From the NCBI RefSeq assembly GCF_004526345.1, contig NZ_CP038213.1, positions 310,001 through 374,000 of the forward strand: a DNA stretch of 64,000 nt, given 5' to 3'. Below the pieces are notes generated by a model. The model saw only the letters and a program-made list of their open reading frames with translations, did not search any database and was not told where the DNA came from. Within the stretch, counting starts at the first letter, position 1. Every line of letters begins with the position of its first letter. Source of the stretch: Ornithinimicrobium flavum. Its GTDB lineage: Bacteria > Actinomycetota > Actinomycetes > Actinomycetales > Dermatophilaceae. The position numbers were made by a program, and so were the translations under genes. Positions 9,232 to 19,009 of the stretch are shown here, in pieces.

Positions 9232-10773
9232 GTATATAAGGAGGCCCTAGATGTCGTGTCGCGCGCCCTTGACTCGCGGATGGGGAAAACGCCGAGAAAT
9301 TCACCCACGCTTTCTTTAAGCAGGCGATCATACTTCGCCTCCAGTTCGGCCCCGGCTACGCTTGCGCTAAGGCTGACTGTCGACCCATCCTCCACAGTAG
9401 TCAACGACTGCGCCTGATCTTGGAGTTCACCTCTTACATCCTGCAAGCGCTTCTTCCGGAGTATGTTTCCTTTGACTCCTGCGTCCTTGAAGAGATTCCC
9501 TTAACGCTGATAGAGCCGCAGTCTCAAGTGCCGCGGCATCTTGTCCGAGGTGCTCCGATTGCACCGCGCTCATGTGGCTGATGACATCCGGCAAGTAGAA
9601 CACATTCTCGACTTCATGCACCGATAGGTGCCGAACGCCGTCCGGTGTGGTCTCGCGACGGAAGTCTTTATCGACCACGCCCATGGCCTCCAGCCAGTGC
9701 AGCTCCCCGGAGTCCCGCAATCCCCCACGGCACGCAGGACAGATGTGCAACTACCGACGGCCACGACGTTCTTCCCTGGCAGGAACGCTTCGTAGAGCAA
9801 CTGATCAATGCCGCCTGATACTCCTTCGTGAAAAAGGATCGTACGCGCCCCCCTAGCACCGCGCGGCGCAGATGCTCTGGCAGTTCTCCAGTGGCGGGCA
9901 CTACCTCCAACGCCCAAGCCTGGGGTTCCTTGTCAGCCCACTGGCACTCCGACACGACGTACGTGGATCCAGTGGCACCCAGCTCTTGAGCCAAGTCCAG
10001 GTCATGGGTGAAGATGACGAAAGAGTCCTTCGGGCGGACTTGCGTTAGCGCGACAATTAGCGGGGCGGAGATGGACCGATGGAGATGTCTTTCCGGTTCA
10101 TCGATCAACTGAATCGAACCATCATCTGAGACGAGGACGTCAGCGAGCAAAAGAAGTGCTGATTTTTCACCATCGGACATCTCGGCCGCAGGGTACGACT
10201 GTCCTTTATGGTTAGTGCAGATCAGTTCCGAGTTCGCGCCAATCTCTATCTGCGCATTAAGGGCCGCACTTCTCAAGAGCTTATTCAGAAGCTGCAGCGG
10301 GCCGTCGGTTCGCAAACCTTCTGTCGTCTCACCAGCGCGGACCCGGTCAGCTATTTCGGCGTTGCGCGAGTTCTGTCGATCGATCAAATCCACGATGATT
10401 GCGGGAGCGCGATATTGATCGCCATGGTCGCGCCATCGAGAGTCCACGCTCGCATCCCAGGAGTCGAAGCTTCGCTCATACTGCACACGTTGAGCTGCAG
10501 AGATATCGGGGTAGAAGAGCTTAGCCAGATTCGACGATGGGGACGAATATCCGATTAATTTTTCTGCCCGGAGAGTCTGTTTGCGATTGAGGCACTTAGA
10601 GCTGACTTACCGGATCCATTTGGTCCCACTATCGTAGTGGTGTGCCCGGAGGAAAGGTCCAGGTCAATGCTGTCGCCCCCAATTAGTGGAACAGTATAAG
10701 TCCTCTCCACCAGATCTTCCCTCCCGTAGTATCGGCCCACCGCAGTGCCTCCGCGGTCCTGTGTGGGGGCCAC
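9232..10773 (-). pseudogene. AAA ATPase with DUF4435-type C-terminus, frame-broken
   Basis: Minus-strand frames join into one protein. The N-terminal piece (10555-10773) has Walker A GPNGSGKS. The large piece (about 9800-10486) has the ABC-type signature MSDGEKSALLLL, Walker B IQLIDEPERHLH and the switch His in FVIFTHDLD. Then come a DUF4435/TOPRIM-like segment in two further frames (ILFHEGVSGGIDQLLYEAFL; LHWLEAMGVVDKDFR; HEVENVFYLPDVI) and a tail (LQDVRGELQDQAQSL). This architecture belongs to OLD-like and AAA-DUF4435 proteins often found in defence loci. At least three frame changes are needed. Some may be sequencing losses, so true inactivation is not proven. The 3-prime end is uncertain. 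Confidence 0.7.
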
Positions 10774-11203
10774 GGTAGCGCAGATGAGGGTTGTGACGGT
10801 GCACCCCTTATAGGCCGGTGCAGCCAGTTGAGAAACCTGAACTCTGCTCGACTACGGCGACCACTCGCGCGGGCACCTGGGCGACGTCGCGGTTAACGCG
10901 CACAAGCATCCGGACATCGGCGGATCCGGTCTGTCACGACCGCCTGTAAACTAGCGTGAGACTCCCCGCTCCAGGTGGATCACGCCCTGCAGGAGGATTG
11001 GTCTGGGGCAGCGCGCGAGGCGACGGCGTGATGGCGTCCTTAGAGTCTTCTTGGCCCGACCCGTCTCCGAGTGCCACGCCGCGCCCCATACCGGTGAAGG
11101 AGATGGTCCGGCTGGGATCGATGCAGGGAAGGCACTCCTCACGTGGGCTGCCCGGCCGGTGTCAGGATCGGATCGGTAGCGGGTGTCAGAGCGCCCCGGG
11201 CCC
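10774..11203. other. Junction between accessory region and core chromosome
   Basis: I see no credible gene. Codon-like bias is absent in all frames and the composition shifts from mixed to high GC. The stretch ends at the first copy of the DnaA-box-like repeat of the core chromosome. Confidence 0.5.
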
Positions 11204-11256
11204 TGTGGAAAAGCGTCAGGAACGCGCGTCCGGTCTGTCAGGAACGCGCGTCCGGT
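11204..11256 (+). repeat. Dispersed repeat: DnaA-box-like 9-mer plus ACGCGCGT element
   Basis: TGTGGAAAA (11204-11212, complement TTTTCCACA) is followed by GCGTCAGG and AACGCGCGTCCGG, then a second AACGCGCGTCCGG unit 22 bp later. The repeat overlaps the 3-prime end of the thioesterase gene and encodes its last residues PDARS and stop on the minus strand. Confidence 0.9.
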
Positions 11257-11723
11257 CGGGAGGGGTGAGGGGGGAGGGGGGAGGGGGTGGGGAGGGAGCG
11301 GGAGCGACCGCGGAGCTCGGCGACGACCTCGCCGGTCGCCGCACGGCGCACTGTGACGTCGGTGAGGCCGGAGCGACCGTAGGTGAGCCGCTCGCGGGCG
11401 GAGGCCTCGAGGACCTCGCCGAGGCGGACGGGGGAGATGAAGGTGATGTCACCGCCGGCGGCGACGGTGGGTCGGCCGGTCGCGTTGCAGGCCAGGGCGA
11501 AGGTCGAGTCGGCGAGGGTGAAGAGGTAGCCGCCGTGGGCGATGCCGTGGCCGTTGACCATCGTCTCGGTGACGGTCATCCGGGTCCGCGCGTGTCCCAG
11601 GGGCCCGTCCACGGACGTGTCGACCCCCAGGTCGAGCACCTCGATGCCCAGGGCTGCGGAGGCCCGGTCCTCCTCCCACATGCGCCGCACGTGGGCCAGG
11701 CCCGGCTCCGGCGTCGCGCTCAC
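11238..11723 (-). CDS. PaaI-type hotdog thioesterase
   Basis: The 161-residue protein is a hotdog-fold acyl-CoA thioesterase of the PaaI group. The hallmark HGGYLFTLADSTFALACN gives the His-Gly-Gly and the acidic residue that activate water for thioester hydrolysis. It starts at GTG 11723, whose bases overlap the TGA of the upstream hydroxyacyl-CoA dehydrogenase (GTGA), so the two are translationally coupled and probably act in one acyl-CoA pathway, plausibly aromatic or phenylacetyl-CoA catabolism given paaN nearby. The C-terminal SRPDARS is encoded by a dispersed repeat and is unlikely to be part of the fold. Confidence 0.9.
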   Translation of the reverse strand: MSATPEPGLAHVRRMWEEDRASAALGIEVLDLGVDTSVDGPLGHARTRMTVTETMVNGHGIAHGGYLFTLADSTFALACNATGRPTVAAGGDITFISPVRLGEVLEASARERLTYGRSGLTDVTVRRAATGEVVAELRGRSRSLPTPSPLPPHPSRPDARS

Positions 11724-12978
11724 AGGCCCTCGCTGGGTCGGTAGCGGCCGCCCGGGTAGAGGTGGTCGAGCTCCTCGAGCTGTCGGCGCACCGTGTCGGC
11801 GCCGATCTCCGCGAGCCAGTCGAACGGCCCCTGCGGGTAGTTGGTGCCCAGTCGCATCGCGGTGTCCACGTCCTCCGCGCTCGCCTCGCCACGGTGCACG
11901 AGGTCGACGCCCTCGTTGACGAGCATCGCCAGGGTGCGGGCGACCGGGTCGGTGGCCAGCGGGCCACCCACGAGCCGGCCGGCGAGCTCCTCGTCCGGAC
12001 GGGCGTCGGTCGGGACGTTCGGGTCCTCGCCGTCGTAGGTGAAGACCCCCCGGCCGGTCTTGCGCCCCAGCCGGCCGGACCGCACGAGGTCGCGCTGCCA
12101 GTCGGTGGGCTCGTAGCGGGGGTCCTCCTGGGTCTGGTGCCACACCGACTCCCCGACGGCGAGGTTGACGTCCTGGCCGATGAGGTCGGTCAGCTCGAAG
12201 GGGCCCATCCGGAAGCCGGCCCCGCGCAGGGCCAGGTCGACCGTCGCCGGGTCGGCGATGCCCTCGGCGACCATCCGCTGCGCCTCGCCGTAGAACGGCC
12301 GGGCCACCCGGTTGACGATGAAGCCGGGCGTCGAGGTGCAGCGCACCGGCGTCTTGCCCCAGCTGCGCATCAGCGCGGTCACGTCGTCGAGGACGGCGGG
12401 GTCGGAGGCGCTCCCGGCGATCACCTCCACCAGCCGCATCACCGGCACGGGGTTGAAGAAGTGCAGACCCACCACGCGGCCGGGCCGTGCCATCGCCGGC
12501 GAGTGGCCGCCGTGGGAGGCGGCGTCGTGACCGGTGGTGGCGTCCCCGGTGATCGCGTCGATGTCGATCGAGGAGGTGTTGGTCGCCAGCACCGTGGTGG
12601 CGGGCTGGCCCGCCTCGAGCTGGCGGAAGATCGCGCGCTTGACGTCGGCGTGCTCGACCACGGCCTCGATCACCAGCCCGACCGGGGGCACGGTGGTCAT
12701 GTCGGCGGTCGTGTGCGGGGTGACCCGACCCACGGCCGCGTCGGCCTCCTCGCGCCCGAGCCGGCCCCTGGCGACCAGCCGGTCCAGCGCGGCGGCGATC
12801 CGGGAGACCGCCTCGTCGGCGGCCCCCGCCCGGCTGTCCACCAGGGTGACGGGGTGCCCGGCCCCGGCAGCCACCTGGGCGATGCCCGACCCCATGGTGC
12901 CCGCACCGATCACGGCCACGGCGAGCGCCGACGCCCCGGAGGGCGCGGGGGGGAGCGGTCGTCCTGCGGCGGGGTCAT
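11720..12978 (-). CDS. 3-hydroxyacyl-CoA dehydrogenase (PaaH-like)
   Basis: This NAD-dependent enzyme oxidises 3-hydroxyacyl-CoA to 3-oxoacyl-CoA. It has the Rossmann motif VIGAGTMGSGIAQVAA, the catalytic-region motifs ATNTSSIDI and GLHFFNPVPVMRLVEV (catalytic His), and two C-terminal 3HCDH dimerisation domains, as in PaaH. The start is uncertain. The frame as sequenced opens upstream at GTG 13027, but the ATG at 12978 (MTPPQDDRSPP) would be in frame if the 7-base G run at 12947-12953 had one more base. It is coupled to the thioesterase by a GTGA overlap and diverges from the ABC-F gene. Confidence 0.9.
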
Positions 12979-13056
12979 GGCCCAACTCTGGCACGGGCAC
13001 CGGCGGCGGCCCCAAACCCGTGGACACGGCATACCCCGGCCTGGGAGCCTGCGGGG

Positions 13057-14760
13057 GTGGGGCACGTCGAGCTGAGCCAGGTCTCCTTCGTCCTGCCGGA
13101 CGGGCGTCCCCTCCTGGACGAGGTGAGCTTCCGCGTCGGTGACGGCGCGGTGGTGGCGCTGGTCGGCCCCAACGGCACGGGCAAGACCACCCTGCTGCGG
13201 ATCGTCGCCGGCGAGCTCGACCCGCACGGCGGCTCGGTCGTCAGCACCGGCGGGCTGGGGGTCATGCCGCAGTTCGTGGGATCGGTGCGGGACGGCTCGA
13301 GCGTCCGCGACCTGCTCGTCTCGGTGGCCCCCGAGCGGGTCCGGGCGGCGGCCCGCACGCTGGACGACACCGAGCTGGCGATCATGGAGGTCGACGACGA
13401 GCCCGCGCAGTTGGCCTACGCGCAGGCGCTCGCCGACTGGGCCGACGCCGGCGGCTACGAGCAGGAGGTCCGGTGGGACGAGGTGACCACCGCCGCCCTG
13501 GGTATGCCGTTCGAGCGCGCCCAGTGGCGGGCGGTCACCACCCTGTCCGGCGGGGAGCAGAAGCGCCTCGTCCTCGAGGCGCTGCTGCGCGGGCCCGAGG
13601 AGGTGCTGCTCCTGGACGAGCCGGACAACTACCTCGACGTGCCCGCCAAGCGTTGGCTCGAGGAGCAGCTCCGGTCCACCCCCAAGACGGTGCTGCTGGT
13701 CAGCCACGACCGGGAGCTCCTCAGCCAGGCCGCGACCCGGATCGTCACCCTGGAGCCGGGGGCCGCCGGCGCGGCCGCCTGGACGCACCCGGGGTCGTTC
13801 GCCACCTGGCACCAGGCCCGGGAGGAGCGCAACGCCCGGCTCGAGGAGGCGTTGCGGCGGTGGGAGGAGGAGCACGCCAAGCTGCGGGCGCTCATGCTCC
13901 TCTACAAGAACAAGGCCGCCTACAACGCCGACATGGCCGCGCGCTACCAGGCTGCGCGGACCCGGCTGCGGCGCTTCGAGGAGGCCGGGCCGCCGGAGAA
14001 GGTCGCCCGGGAGCAGCACGTCACCATGCGGCTGACCGGCGGCCGCACCGCCAAACGCGCCGTCGTCTGCGAGCAGCTGCACCTGCTCAGCCCCGGCGGG
14101 GACGGGGAGGCGCTGATGCGGCCGTTCGACCTCGAGGTCTGGTACGGCGAGCGGGTCGCCGTCCTGGGCTCCAACGGCTCCGGCAAGTCCCACCTGCTGC
14201 GGCTCCTCGCGGCCGGCGGCTCGGGCCCCGGGCCCGAGCACCTGCCGGTGGGGGAGACGGCGCCGGCGGCGGTGCCGCATACCGGGACCGCCCGGCTGGG
14301 CTCACGGGTGCGCCCCGGGTGGTTCGCCCAGACCCACGAGGGCCACGGGCTGCACGGCCGGACGTTGCTGGAGATCCTGCACCGCGGGGACGATCACCGA
14401 CGGGGCCGCACCCGCGACGAGGCCTCCCGGGTGCTGGACCGCTACGAGCTGGCCCGGCAGGCGGAGCAGACCTTCGACACGCTCTCCGGCGGGCAGCAGG
14501 CGCGCTTCCAGATCCTGCTGCTCGAGCTGTCCGGCGCGACGCTGCTGCTGCTGGACGAGCCGACCGACAACCTCGACCTGGACTCGGCCGAGGCCCTGGA
14601 GGAGGGGCTGCGCGCCTTCGACGGGACGGTCGTGGCGGTGACGCACGACCGGTGGTTCGCCCGCGGCTTCGACCGTTTCCTCGTGCTCGGCGCGGAGGGG
14701 GAGGTCTACGAGGCGGACGAGCCGGTCTGGGACGAGCGGCGGGTGCGGCGCAGGCACTGA
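13057..14760 (+). CDS. ABC-F family ATPase (ribosome-associated type)
   Basis: The 567-residue protein has two ABC ATPase domains and no membrane segments, the ABC-F layout. Domain 1 has GPNGTGKTTL, LSGGEQKRL and LLLDEPDNYLD; domain 2 has GSNGSGKSHL, LSGGQQARFQ and LLLDEPTDNLD. A charged helical linker (about residues 245-320) lies between them, the region that reaches into the ribosome in this family. Members act as translation factors or antibiotic target-protection proteins; which applies here cannot be told. The start GTG 13057 follows a short divergent intergenic region shared with the dehydrogenase. Confidence 0.92.
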   Translation: MGHVELSQVSFVLPDGRPLLDEVSFRVGDGAVVALVGPNGTGKTTLLRIVAGELDPHGGSVVSTGGLGVMPQFVGSVRDGSSVRDLLVSVAPERVRAAARTLDDTELAIMEVDDEPAQLAYAQALADWADAGGYEQEVRWDEVTTAALGMPFERAQWRAVTTLSGGEQKRLVLEALLRGPEEVLLLDEPDNYLDVPAKRWLEEQLRSTPKTVLLVSHDRELLSQAATRIVTLEPGAAGAAAWTHPGSFATWHQAREERNARLEEALRRWEEEHAKLRALMLLYKNKAAYNADMAARYQAARTRLRRFEEAGPPEKVAREQHVTMRLTGGRTAKRAVVCEQLHLLSPGGDGEALMRPFDLEVWYGERVAVLGSNGSGKSHLLRLLAAGGSGPGPEHLPVGETAPAAVPHTGTARLGSRVRPGWFAQTHEGHGLHGRTLLEILHRGDDHRRGRTRDEASRVLDRYELARQAEQTFDTLSGGQQARFQILLLELSGATLLLLDEPTDNLDLDSAEALEEGLRAFDGTVVAVTHDRWFARGFDRFLVLGAEGEVYEADEPVWDERRVRRRH

Positions 14761-14805
14761 GGCGCCCGGCGCGCGGCCGGTCCGGACCTGGCCGAGGATG
14801 GGCCG

Positions 14806-15732
14806 GTGCAGACCTTCCTCCCCGTCCCCGACTTCGAGGCCAGTGCGCGGCTGCTGGACCAGGCCCGGCTCGGCAAGCAGCGCGTGGAGACGCTGCAGGT
14901 GCTGCGGGCCCTGGAGCTGGAGGACTACGGCTGGGTGTCGCACCCGGTGACGCGGATGTGGCGGGGGCGGACCCCGGCCCTGGTGGCCTACGGGCTGGCC
15001 ACGGTCCGGGTGTGGACGGCGACCGGCCGCGCGGACACCACCGGCCCGCAGATCGCCGAGTTCGCGCCGGAGATGGAGGGTATGTCGCAGCGCGACCTCG
15101 CCGCCGCGGGTCTGCTCCCGGGCTGGCTGGGGGAGGAGGCCCTGCACCGCTCGCACCGCTCCAACCTGCTCGCCAAGGACCCCGACTTCTACCGGCCGCT
15201 GTTCGACGAGCTGTTCGGGACCGAGCCGGACGACCTGCCCTACCTGTGGCCCGAGCCGGACGACCTCCCGGCCAGGCCCGCCCCGGACGGGGTGCGGGCC
15301 TGGGTCGTCAGGCCGCAGGACGACGAGGAGCTCGGGGTGTGCCTGGAGCTCGGGGTGGTCGGGCTCGGCGACCAGTCCGGGGTCGACGTGGACGCCGAGG
15401 GCCTGACGCCGGCCGAGCTGACGGCGCTCGCCCGGGCGCGGACGGGTCGGCGACCGGCCAAGGCGCTGCGCCAGCTGTCGGCCTTCCTCGACGAGGTGCG
15501 GATCGGGGACCCGGTGGCGGTGCCGGTCGAGCAGGGCACCGGGCTGCTGCTGGGTGAGGTGACGGGCGACTACGCCCACGCCGGGAGAGGCGTCCTGCCC
15601 CACCGCCGGGCGATGCGCTGGGCCGGGGTCGTGCCCCGGGGGGCGGCGCGTCCGCCCGCGACCCTCCAGGACCCCCGGGCTCTCTTCCGGGTCGTGCTGG
15701 ACCCGGAGGCCGCCGTCTCGCACCTCGGATGA
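14806..15732 (+). CDS. MSMEG_6728-like protein with pyrimidine-dimer glycosylase-type N-terminus
   Basis: The 308-residue protein starts MQTFLPVPDFEASARLLDQARLGKQRVETLQVL, the pattern seen in the actinobacterial MSMEG_6728 family and related to the pyrimidine-dimer DNA glycosylase/endonuclease V fold (Pyr_excise). It continues with GWVSHPVTRMW and the helical stretch HRSHRSNLLAKDPDFY. The C-terminal half (from about 165) is acidic and specific to this protein. The family link suggests base-excision DNA repair, but function has not been established for most members. It is followed by a convergent coiled-coil gene. Confidence 0.75.
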   Translation: MQTFLPVPDFEASARLLDQARLGKQRVETLQVLRALELEDYGWVSHPVTRMWRGRTPALVAYGLATVRVWTATGRADTTGPQIAEFAPEMEGMSQRDLAAAGLLPGWLGEEALHRSHRSNLLAKDPDFYRPLFDELFGTEPDDLPYLWPEPDDLPARPAPDGVRAWVVRPQDDEELGVCLELGVVGLGDQSGVDVDAEGLTPAELTALARARTGRRPAKALRQLSAFLDEVRIGDPVAVPVEQGTGLLLGEVTGDYAHAGRGVLPHRRAMRWAGVVPRGAARPPATLQDPRALFRVVLDPEAAVSHLG

Positions 15733-15752
15733 GGCGAGGCCCGAGGGGTCGC

Positions 15753-16295
15753 TCAGGCCTCCGGTGCGGTCAGCTTGGCCACCATGGTCCGCAGGCCCTC
15801 CCGGGCGGACTGCTCGGCCGCGCGGACCCGCGCCAGCATCTCCTCGGCGGCGGCGAGCGCCTCGACCGCGCGCCGCTCGGCCGCCCGGCAGGCCGCCACG
15901 CCCTGCTCACGCTCGCGCTCCTCGGCCGCCCGCTCGTCGTGGAAGCCCTGGACCTCGGCCGCGGCCAGCTCCACCGCCCGGTCCAGCAGGAAGCGGTAGG
16001 AGACGCGCACCTTCTTCTCCGTCGTCTTGCGGGTGAGGGCGTCGACCTCCTCCGCCACCGACTGCCGCATGAAGATGAGCGGGTCGGAGACGTAGCCGGC
16101 CCTCGCCGCCTCCTCCTCGGCCCGCCCCAGCTGCTCCCGGGCCTGAGTCAGCTCGCGCTCCGCGTCCCGCACCGCCGACGCGGCCGCCTCCAGGTGCGGG
16201 GCGAAGCGGGTCTCCAGCCCGTAGACGAGCTGGTCCTGGTCCGCGCCGCCGCCCGCCTGCGGCGAGGCTCCGCCCGCTCCGGCCTGCTCAGTCAT
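15753..16295 (-). CDS. Coiled-coil protein of unknown function
   Basis: The 180-residue product starts at ATG 16295 (MTEQAGAGGASPQ). After a short Gly/Ala-rich head it consists of long Ala/Glu/Arg-rich helices with heptad-like spacing (LEAAASAVRDAERELTQAREQLGRAEEEAARAG; AAEEREREQGVAACRAAERRAVEAL), so a coiled coil is predicted over about 30-80 and 115-175. There is no signal peptide or membrane segment. No family was recognised. Confidence 0.75.
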   Translation of the reverse strand: MTEQAGAGGASPQAGGGADQDQLVYGLETRFAPHLEAAASAVRDAERELTQAREQLGRAEEEAARAGYVSDPLIFMRQSVAEEVDALTRKTTEKKVRVSYRFLLDRAVELAAAEVQGFHDERAAEEREREQGVAACRAAERRAVEALAAAEEMLARVRAAEQSAREGLRTMVAKLTAPEA

Positions 16296-16406
16296 CCGTC
16301 CACACCTCATACCTCCGTCCCATCCCCTCCACCCTCTCATCCGGCGCGGACCACCCCGCGACGCCGGGCGGTCCTCCCGGGGCGACCCGTCGTTAGGCTG
16401 GTCGGC

Positions 16407-18116
16407 ATGACGGACACCGCCACGACGACGTCGCACCCCCTGCTCGAGCAGCACCGCGAGACCCTGGAGGCCGCGGCCCGGGCGCTGCGCGAGCGCAGCT
16501 ACTACAGCCGCTACCCCGAGTCGCCCAGCCCCCGCGTCTACGGCGAGGGCTCGGCCGAGCGCGGCCAGGCCGCCCACGAGCAGTCCCTCAACAGCGACTT
16601 CTCGGCGCTCGCCGACCAGCCCTCGACCGGGGCGGTCGTCGGCTCCGAGGTGAGCCCCTACGGCCCGCGGCTGGGCGTGCGCTACCCGCAGCTCGACGTC
16701 CCCGCCGCGGTCCTGGCGGCCCGGGCGGCGATCCCCGCCTGGCGCGACGCCGGCCCCGAGGTCCGGGCCGCCGTGTGCACCGAGATCGTCGAGCGCATCA
16801 ACGCCCGCTGCCACGAGATGGCGCACGCCGTCATGCACACCTCGGGCCAGCCCTTCGTGATGTCCTTCCAGGCCGGCGGGCCGCACGCCCAGGACCGCGC
16901 CCTGGAGGCGATCGTGGCGGCCCTGGAGGAGCAGCGCCGCATCCCGGCCTCCGTCACCTGGGAGAAGCCCGCCAAGGGTGAGCCGATCCGGATGCAGAAG
17001 GACTACCGTCCCGTGCCCCGCGGCCTCGCGCTCGTCATCGGCTGCAACACCTTCCCGACGTGGAACGCCTACCCCGGCATCTTCGCCAGCCTCGCCACCG
17101 GCAACCCGGTCATCGTCAAGCCGCACCCGCGGGCGGTGCTGCCGCTGGCGGTCACCGTGGCCGTGGCCCGCGAGGTGCTGGCCGAGGCCGGCTTCGACAA
17201 GGCGCTCGTGCAGCTCGCGCCCGAGGACGACGGCGGCACCCTCGCCAAGGACCTCGCGCTGGACCCGGCCGTCAAGATCATCGACTACACCGGCGGCCCC
17301 GGCTTCGGCCGCTGGCTGGAGACCGAGGCCGCGGCCCAGGGCAAGCTCGTCTACACCGAGAAGGCCGGGCTCAACAGCGTCGTCGTGGACTCCACCGACG
17401 ACCTGAGGGGGATGCTCGGCAACCTCGCGTTCTCGTTCTCCCTCTACTCCGGCCAGATGTGCACCGCCCCGCAGAACGTCTACGTCCCGCAGACGGGGGT
17501 CGACACCGACGAGGGGCACCTGAGCGCCGACGAGTTCGCCGGCCGGCTGGGCGAGGCGATCACCCGCTTCACCGCCGACGACGCCCGGGCCGTGGAGATC
17601 CTCGGCGCCACGGTCAACGACGACGTGCGCGGCCGCGCCACCGACGTGCCCGCCCTGGCCGCGCGGCTGGGCGGAGAGGTGGTCCTGGACTCCCGCGCCG
17701 TGACCCACCCCACCTATCCCGACGCCGTCGTCCGCACCCCCGCGCTCGTCGCCACCGACGCCGGCAACGAGGTCGCCTACACCCAGGAGTGCTTCGGCCC
17801 GGTCGCCTTCGTCGTCCGCACCGCGGACACGGCGGAGTCGCTGCGCCGCTTCGCCGAGACGGTGCGGGAGCACGGCGGCATGACCGCGGCCGTCTACTCC
17901 ACCTCCGAGGAGGTCCTCGACGCCGCCCGCGACGCGGCCGTGGAGGCCGGGGTCGCCCTGTCCGAGAACCTCACCGGCCAGGTCTTCGTCAACCAGACCG
18001 CCGCCTTCAGCGACCTGCACGGCACCGGCGCCAACCCCGCGGCCAACGCCGCCTACGCCGACGCGGCCTTCGTCGCCAACCGGTTCCGGGTCATCACCAG
18101 CCGTCGCCACGTCTGA
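16407..18116 (+). CDS. paaN: Phenylacetic acid degradation protein PaaN
   Basis: The 569-residue aldehyde-dehydrogenase-fold protein matches the PaaN group, as it lacks the fused hydratase of PaaZ. Visible are the NAD-binding region GCNTFPTWNAYPG, IVKPHPRAVLPLAV, the GGPGFG turn, the catalytic Cys in YSGQMCTAPQN and the acidic QECFGPVAFVV. PaaN takes part in ring cleavage or oxidation steps of phenylacetyl-CoA catabolism; its precise role varies between species. No paaABCDE cluster is in the window, though hydroxyacyl-CoA dehydrogenase, PaaI-type thioesterase and enoyl-CoA hydratase genes lie within 15 kb. The start ATG is at 16407; the stop overlaps the next start (TGATG). Confidence 0.93.
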   Translation: MTDTATTTSHPLLEQHRETLEAAARALRERSYYSRYPESPSPRVYGEGSAERGQAAHEQSLNSDFSALADQPSTGAVVGSEVSPYGPRLGVRYPQLDVPAAVLAARAAIPAWRDAGPEVRAAVCTEIVERINARCHEMAHAVMHTSGQPFVMSFQAGGPHAQDRALEAIVAALEEQRRIPASVTWEKPAKGEPIRMQKDYRPVPRGLALVIGCNTFPTWNAYPGIFASLATGNPVIVKPHPRAVLPLAVTVAVAREVLAEAGFDKALVQLAPEDDGGTLAKDLALDPAVKIIDYTGGPGFGRWLETEAAAQGKLVYTEKAGLNSVVVDSTDDLRGMLGNLAFSFSLYSGQMCTAPQNVYVPQTGVDTDEGHLSADEFAGRLGEAITRFTADDARAVEILGATVNDDVRGRATDVPALAARLGGEVVLDSRAVTHPTYPDAVVRTPALVATDAGNEVAYTQECFGPVAFVVRTADTAESLRRFAETVREHGGMTAAVYSTSEEVLDAARDAAVEAGVALSENLTGQVFVNQTAAFSDLHGTGANPAANAAYADAAFVANRFRVITSRRHV

Positions 18117-18958
18117 TGGTGCAGGACGGGGCGTCCGGTATGCCGTCCCCCGCCGGGGACGGTCCCGTCGCCCCCGGCGTCGGGCCGGGCGTGCGCGAGG
18201 TCGCCCCCGGGGTCGTGGCGCTGACCGGGCTGGCCGCCCTGCCGGAGGAGGAGGACAGGGCCAGGGTCGTGGTGAGCACCCTGGCCCGGGACGTCTTCGC
18301 GGAGGGCGCCCACCGCGTCGAGGCCGAGATCGACCCGCACGACGTGCACGTCCGCCGGGTGCTCCAGCGGGCCGGCCTGCGGCCCGAGGGGACCGGTCGG
18401 GGTCGCGGCGCGGTGGACGGCATACCCCAGGACCTGCTGCGCCTCGCGCGGCTGCGGGACGACCCGGCCCCGGGGGAGCCGGGTGCCTTCCTGGCGATGC
18501 TCAACGCGACCCTGCCGCGCAAGCGGGTCATCGTGCAGGGCATCGTCCGCGACGGCCAGGGGCGCATCCTGCTGTGCGAGCTGACCTACAAGGCTGACTG
18601 GGACCTGCCCGGCGGGGTCGCCGAGCCGGCCGAGTCCCCGGTCACCAGCCTGGAGCGGGAGCTCGTCGAGGAGCTCGGCGTCGAGCTGGGCGTGGGGGAC
18701 CTGGTGGCCGTCGACTGGCTCCCGCCCTACCGGCAGTGGGAGGACGCCGTCCTGCTCGTCTTCGACGTCGGCACCCACCCCGACCTGGACGGGCGCATGA
18801 CGCTGCAGCCCTCGGAGATCCAGGGGGTGCACTGGGTCCGTCCCCAGGACGCCGCCGGTTACGTCGCCCCCTACGTGGCGCGCCTGCTGTCCTCGTTGTC
18901 CGACCTGCCGCCGGGCGGCTGCCTCTTCCTCGAGGACGGCCTGCCCCGGGGGGCGTGA
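18116..18958 (+). CDS. NUDIX hydrolase with a GNAT-like N-terminal segment
   Basis: The 280-residue protein carries a perfect Nudix box near residues 165-188 (GGVAEPAE, seven residues, RELVEELGV), so it should hydrolyse a nucleoside-diphosphate-linked substrate with a metal. The N-terminal part (about 45-100) reads like the C-terminal end of a GNAT acetyltransferase: FAEGAHRVEAEIDPHDVHVRRVLQRAGLRPEG. The acetyl-CoA-binding loop itself is missing, so this half may be a degenerate domain. The start ATG overlaps the paaN stop, so it is co-translated with paaN. Confidence 0.88.
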   Translation: MVQDGASGMPSPAGDGPVAPGVGPGVREVAPGVVALTGLAALPEEEDRARVVVSTLARDVFAEGAHRVEAEIDPHDVHVRRVLQRAGLRPEGTGRGRGAVDGIPQDLLRLARLRDDPAPGEPGAFLAMLNATLPRKRVIVQGIVRDGQGRILLCELTYKADWDLPGGVAEPAESPVTSLERELVEELGVELGVGDLVAVDWLPPYRQWEDAVLLVFDVGTHPDLDGRMTLQPSEIQGVHWVRPQDAAGYVAPYVARLLSSLSDLPPGGCLFLEDGLPRGA

Positions 18959-19009
18959 GGGCGAGGCGGGGCTGTCCGCCGGACCCTCTGCTGGAGTAGG
19001 GTGCCGGGC

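Noticed and set aside
10956..11744. Plus-strand 262-residue open frame
   Set aside because: It is antisense to the thioesterase gene; its Gly/Glu-rich product is a frame artefact.
15753..18110. 785-residue minus-strand open frame across paaN
   Set aside because: It is a GC-rich shadow of paaN; only the last 180 residues (the coiled-coil gene) look like protein.
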